Part shown: piece by piece, positions 5,416 to 5,524 of the stretch
Numbering within the stretch: position 1 is the first letter of the stretch
Layout of the letters: each line of letters opens with the position of its first letter
From: Sphingomonas sanxanigenens
GTDB lineage: Bacteria; Pseudomonadota; Alphaproteobacteria; Sphingomonadales; Sphingomonadaceae
Reading direction: 5' to 3'
DNA: 5,524 nt
NCBI GenBank assembly: GCA_003240855.1
Contig: QFNN01000150.1
Coordinates: 1 to 5,524, forward strand
The notes under the pieces: generated by a model
Seen by the model: the letters and a program-made list of their open reading frames with translations, nothing else
Databases searched by the model: none
Told to the model about the DNA's origin: nothing
Translations under genes and position numbers: made by a program

Positions 5416-5524
5416 TGTCTTGCAACGTAAGCGGTCAAAATCCCCCACATTCTCATGATTTCGCGATTTGGTAGGTGTTGAGCCTTGCATTTGCGAGGTG
5501 GTGATGAGTGGTGATTTCGAAACC
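5416..5524. mobile_element. Possible end of an insertion sequence (IS21-like?), truncated by the window
   Basis: From about 5416 the sequence changes character: GC falls to about 48% (52 of 109 bases by hand count) and there are short repeats, TGATTTCG at 5456-5463 and 5512-5519, and GTGGTGAT at 5498-5505 and 5508-5515. The candidate boundary starts with TG (TGTCTTGC at 5416), as IS21-family ends do, and the stretch GCGGTCAAAATCCCCCAC resembles subterminal sequences I associate with IS21-like elements. An ATG at 5504 with GAGG 5 bases upstream opens a frame that runs to the window end (7 codons), which could be the start of a transposase gene or unrelated. No transposase, inverted-repeat partner or target duplication can be seen, so this is a tentative call; an ordinary promoter region is the alternative. 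Confidence 0.3.

Overview
The window looks like chromosomal or plasmid DNA of a GC-rich alphaproteobacterium, most likely a sphingomonad. This rests on the protein families, on the compact gene spacing with strong GGAGG-type ribosome binding sites, and on a full match to the promoter motif of the alphaproteobacterial general stress sigma factor EcfG (GGAAC-N16-CGTT). The taxonomic placement is inference; no rRNA or other marker gene is present.

Left half, minus strand, read from 2850 down to 1: a tight five-gene transcription unit. In order it encodes an SRPBCC (polyketide cyclase/START-like) protein (2850-2275), a zinc-dependent alcohol/formaldehyde dehydrogenase-like enzyme (2275-1085), a short-chain dehydrogenase (1073-291), a 60-residue very hydrophilic protein (281-99), and the first 23 codons of a protein that resembles the N-terminus of catalase-family proteins (70-1, cut by the window edge). 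The gaps are a 1-base overlap, then 11, 9 and 28 bases, and each gene has its own Shine-Dalgarno sequence.

Centre: a 290-base divergent intergenic region (2851-3140). It holds the full EcfG-type promoter facing right (3081-3105) and a weaker one-mismatch match facing left (2935-2960). I see no further gene in it.

Right half, plus strand: an alpha/beta hydrolase (3141-3929), a 154-base gap with GC-rich inverted repeats, a small four-helix membrane protein of the DUF6766 type built from two copies of one unit (4084-4740), a 113-base gap with a possible second EcfG-type promoter, and a hemerythrin HHE-domain protein (4854-5366). A hairpin follows, and then about 110 bases of lower GC content (about 48% by hand count) that may be the end of an insertion sequence running out of the window.

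Taken together this reads as a stress/detoxification accessory cluster: redox enzymes for aldehydes, alcohols or carbonyls, a probable haem catalase relative, a di-iron hemerythrin, a hydrolase and a membrane protein, plausibly induced by the general stress response. No CRISPR array, tRNA, rRNA, phage or toxin-antitoxin genes were seen. The families are individually known. The least described parts are the 60-residue protein and the duplicated DUF6766 membrane protein.
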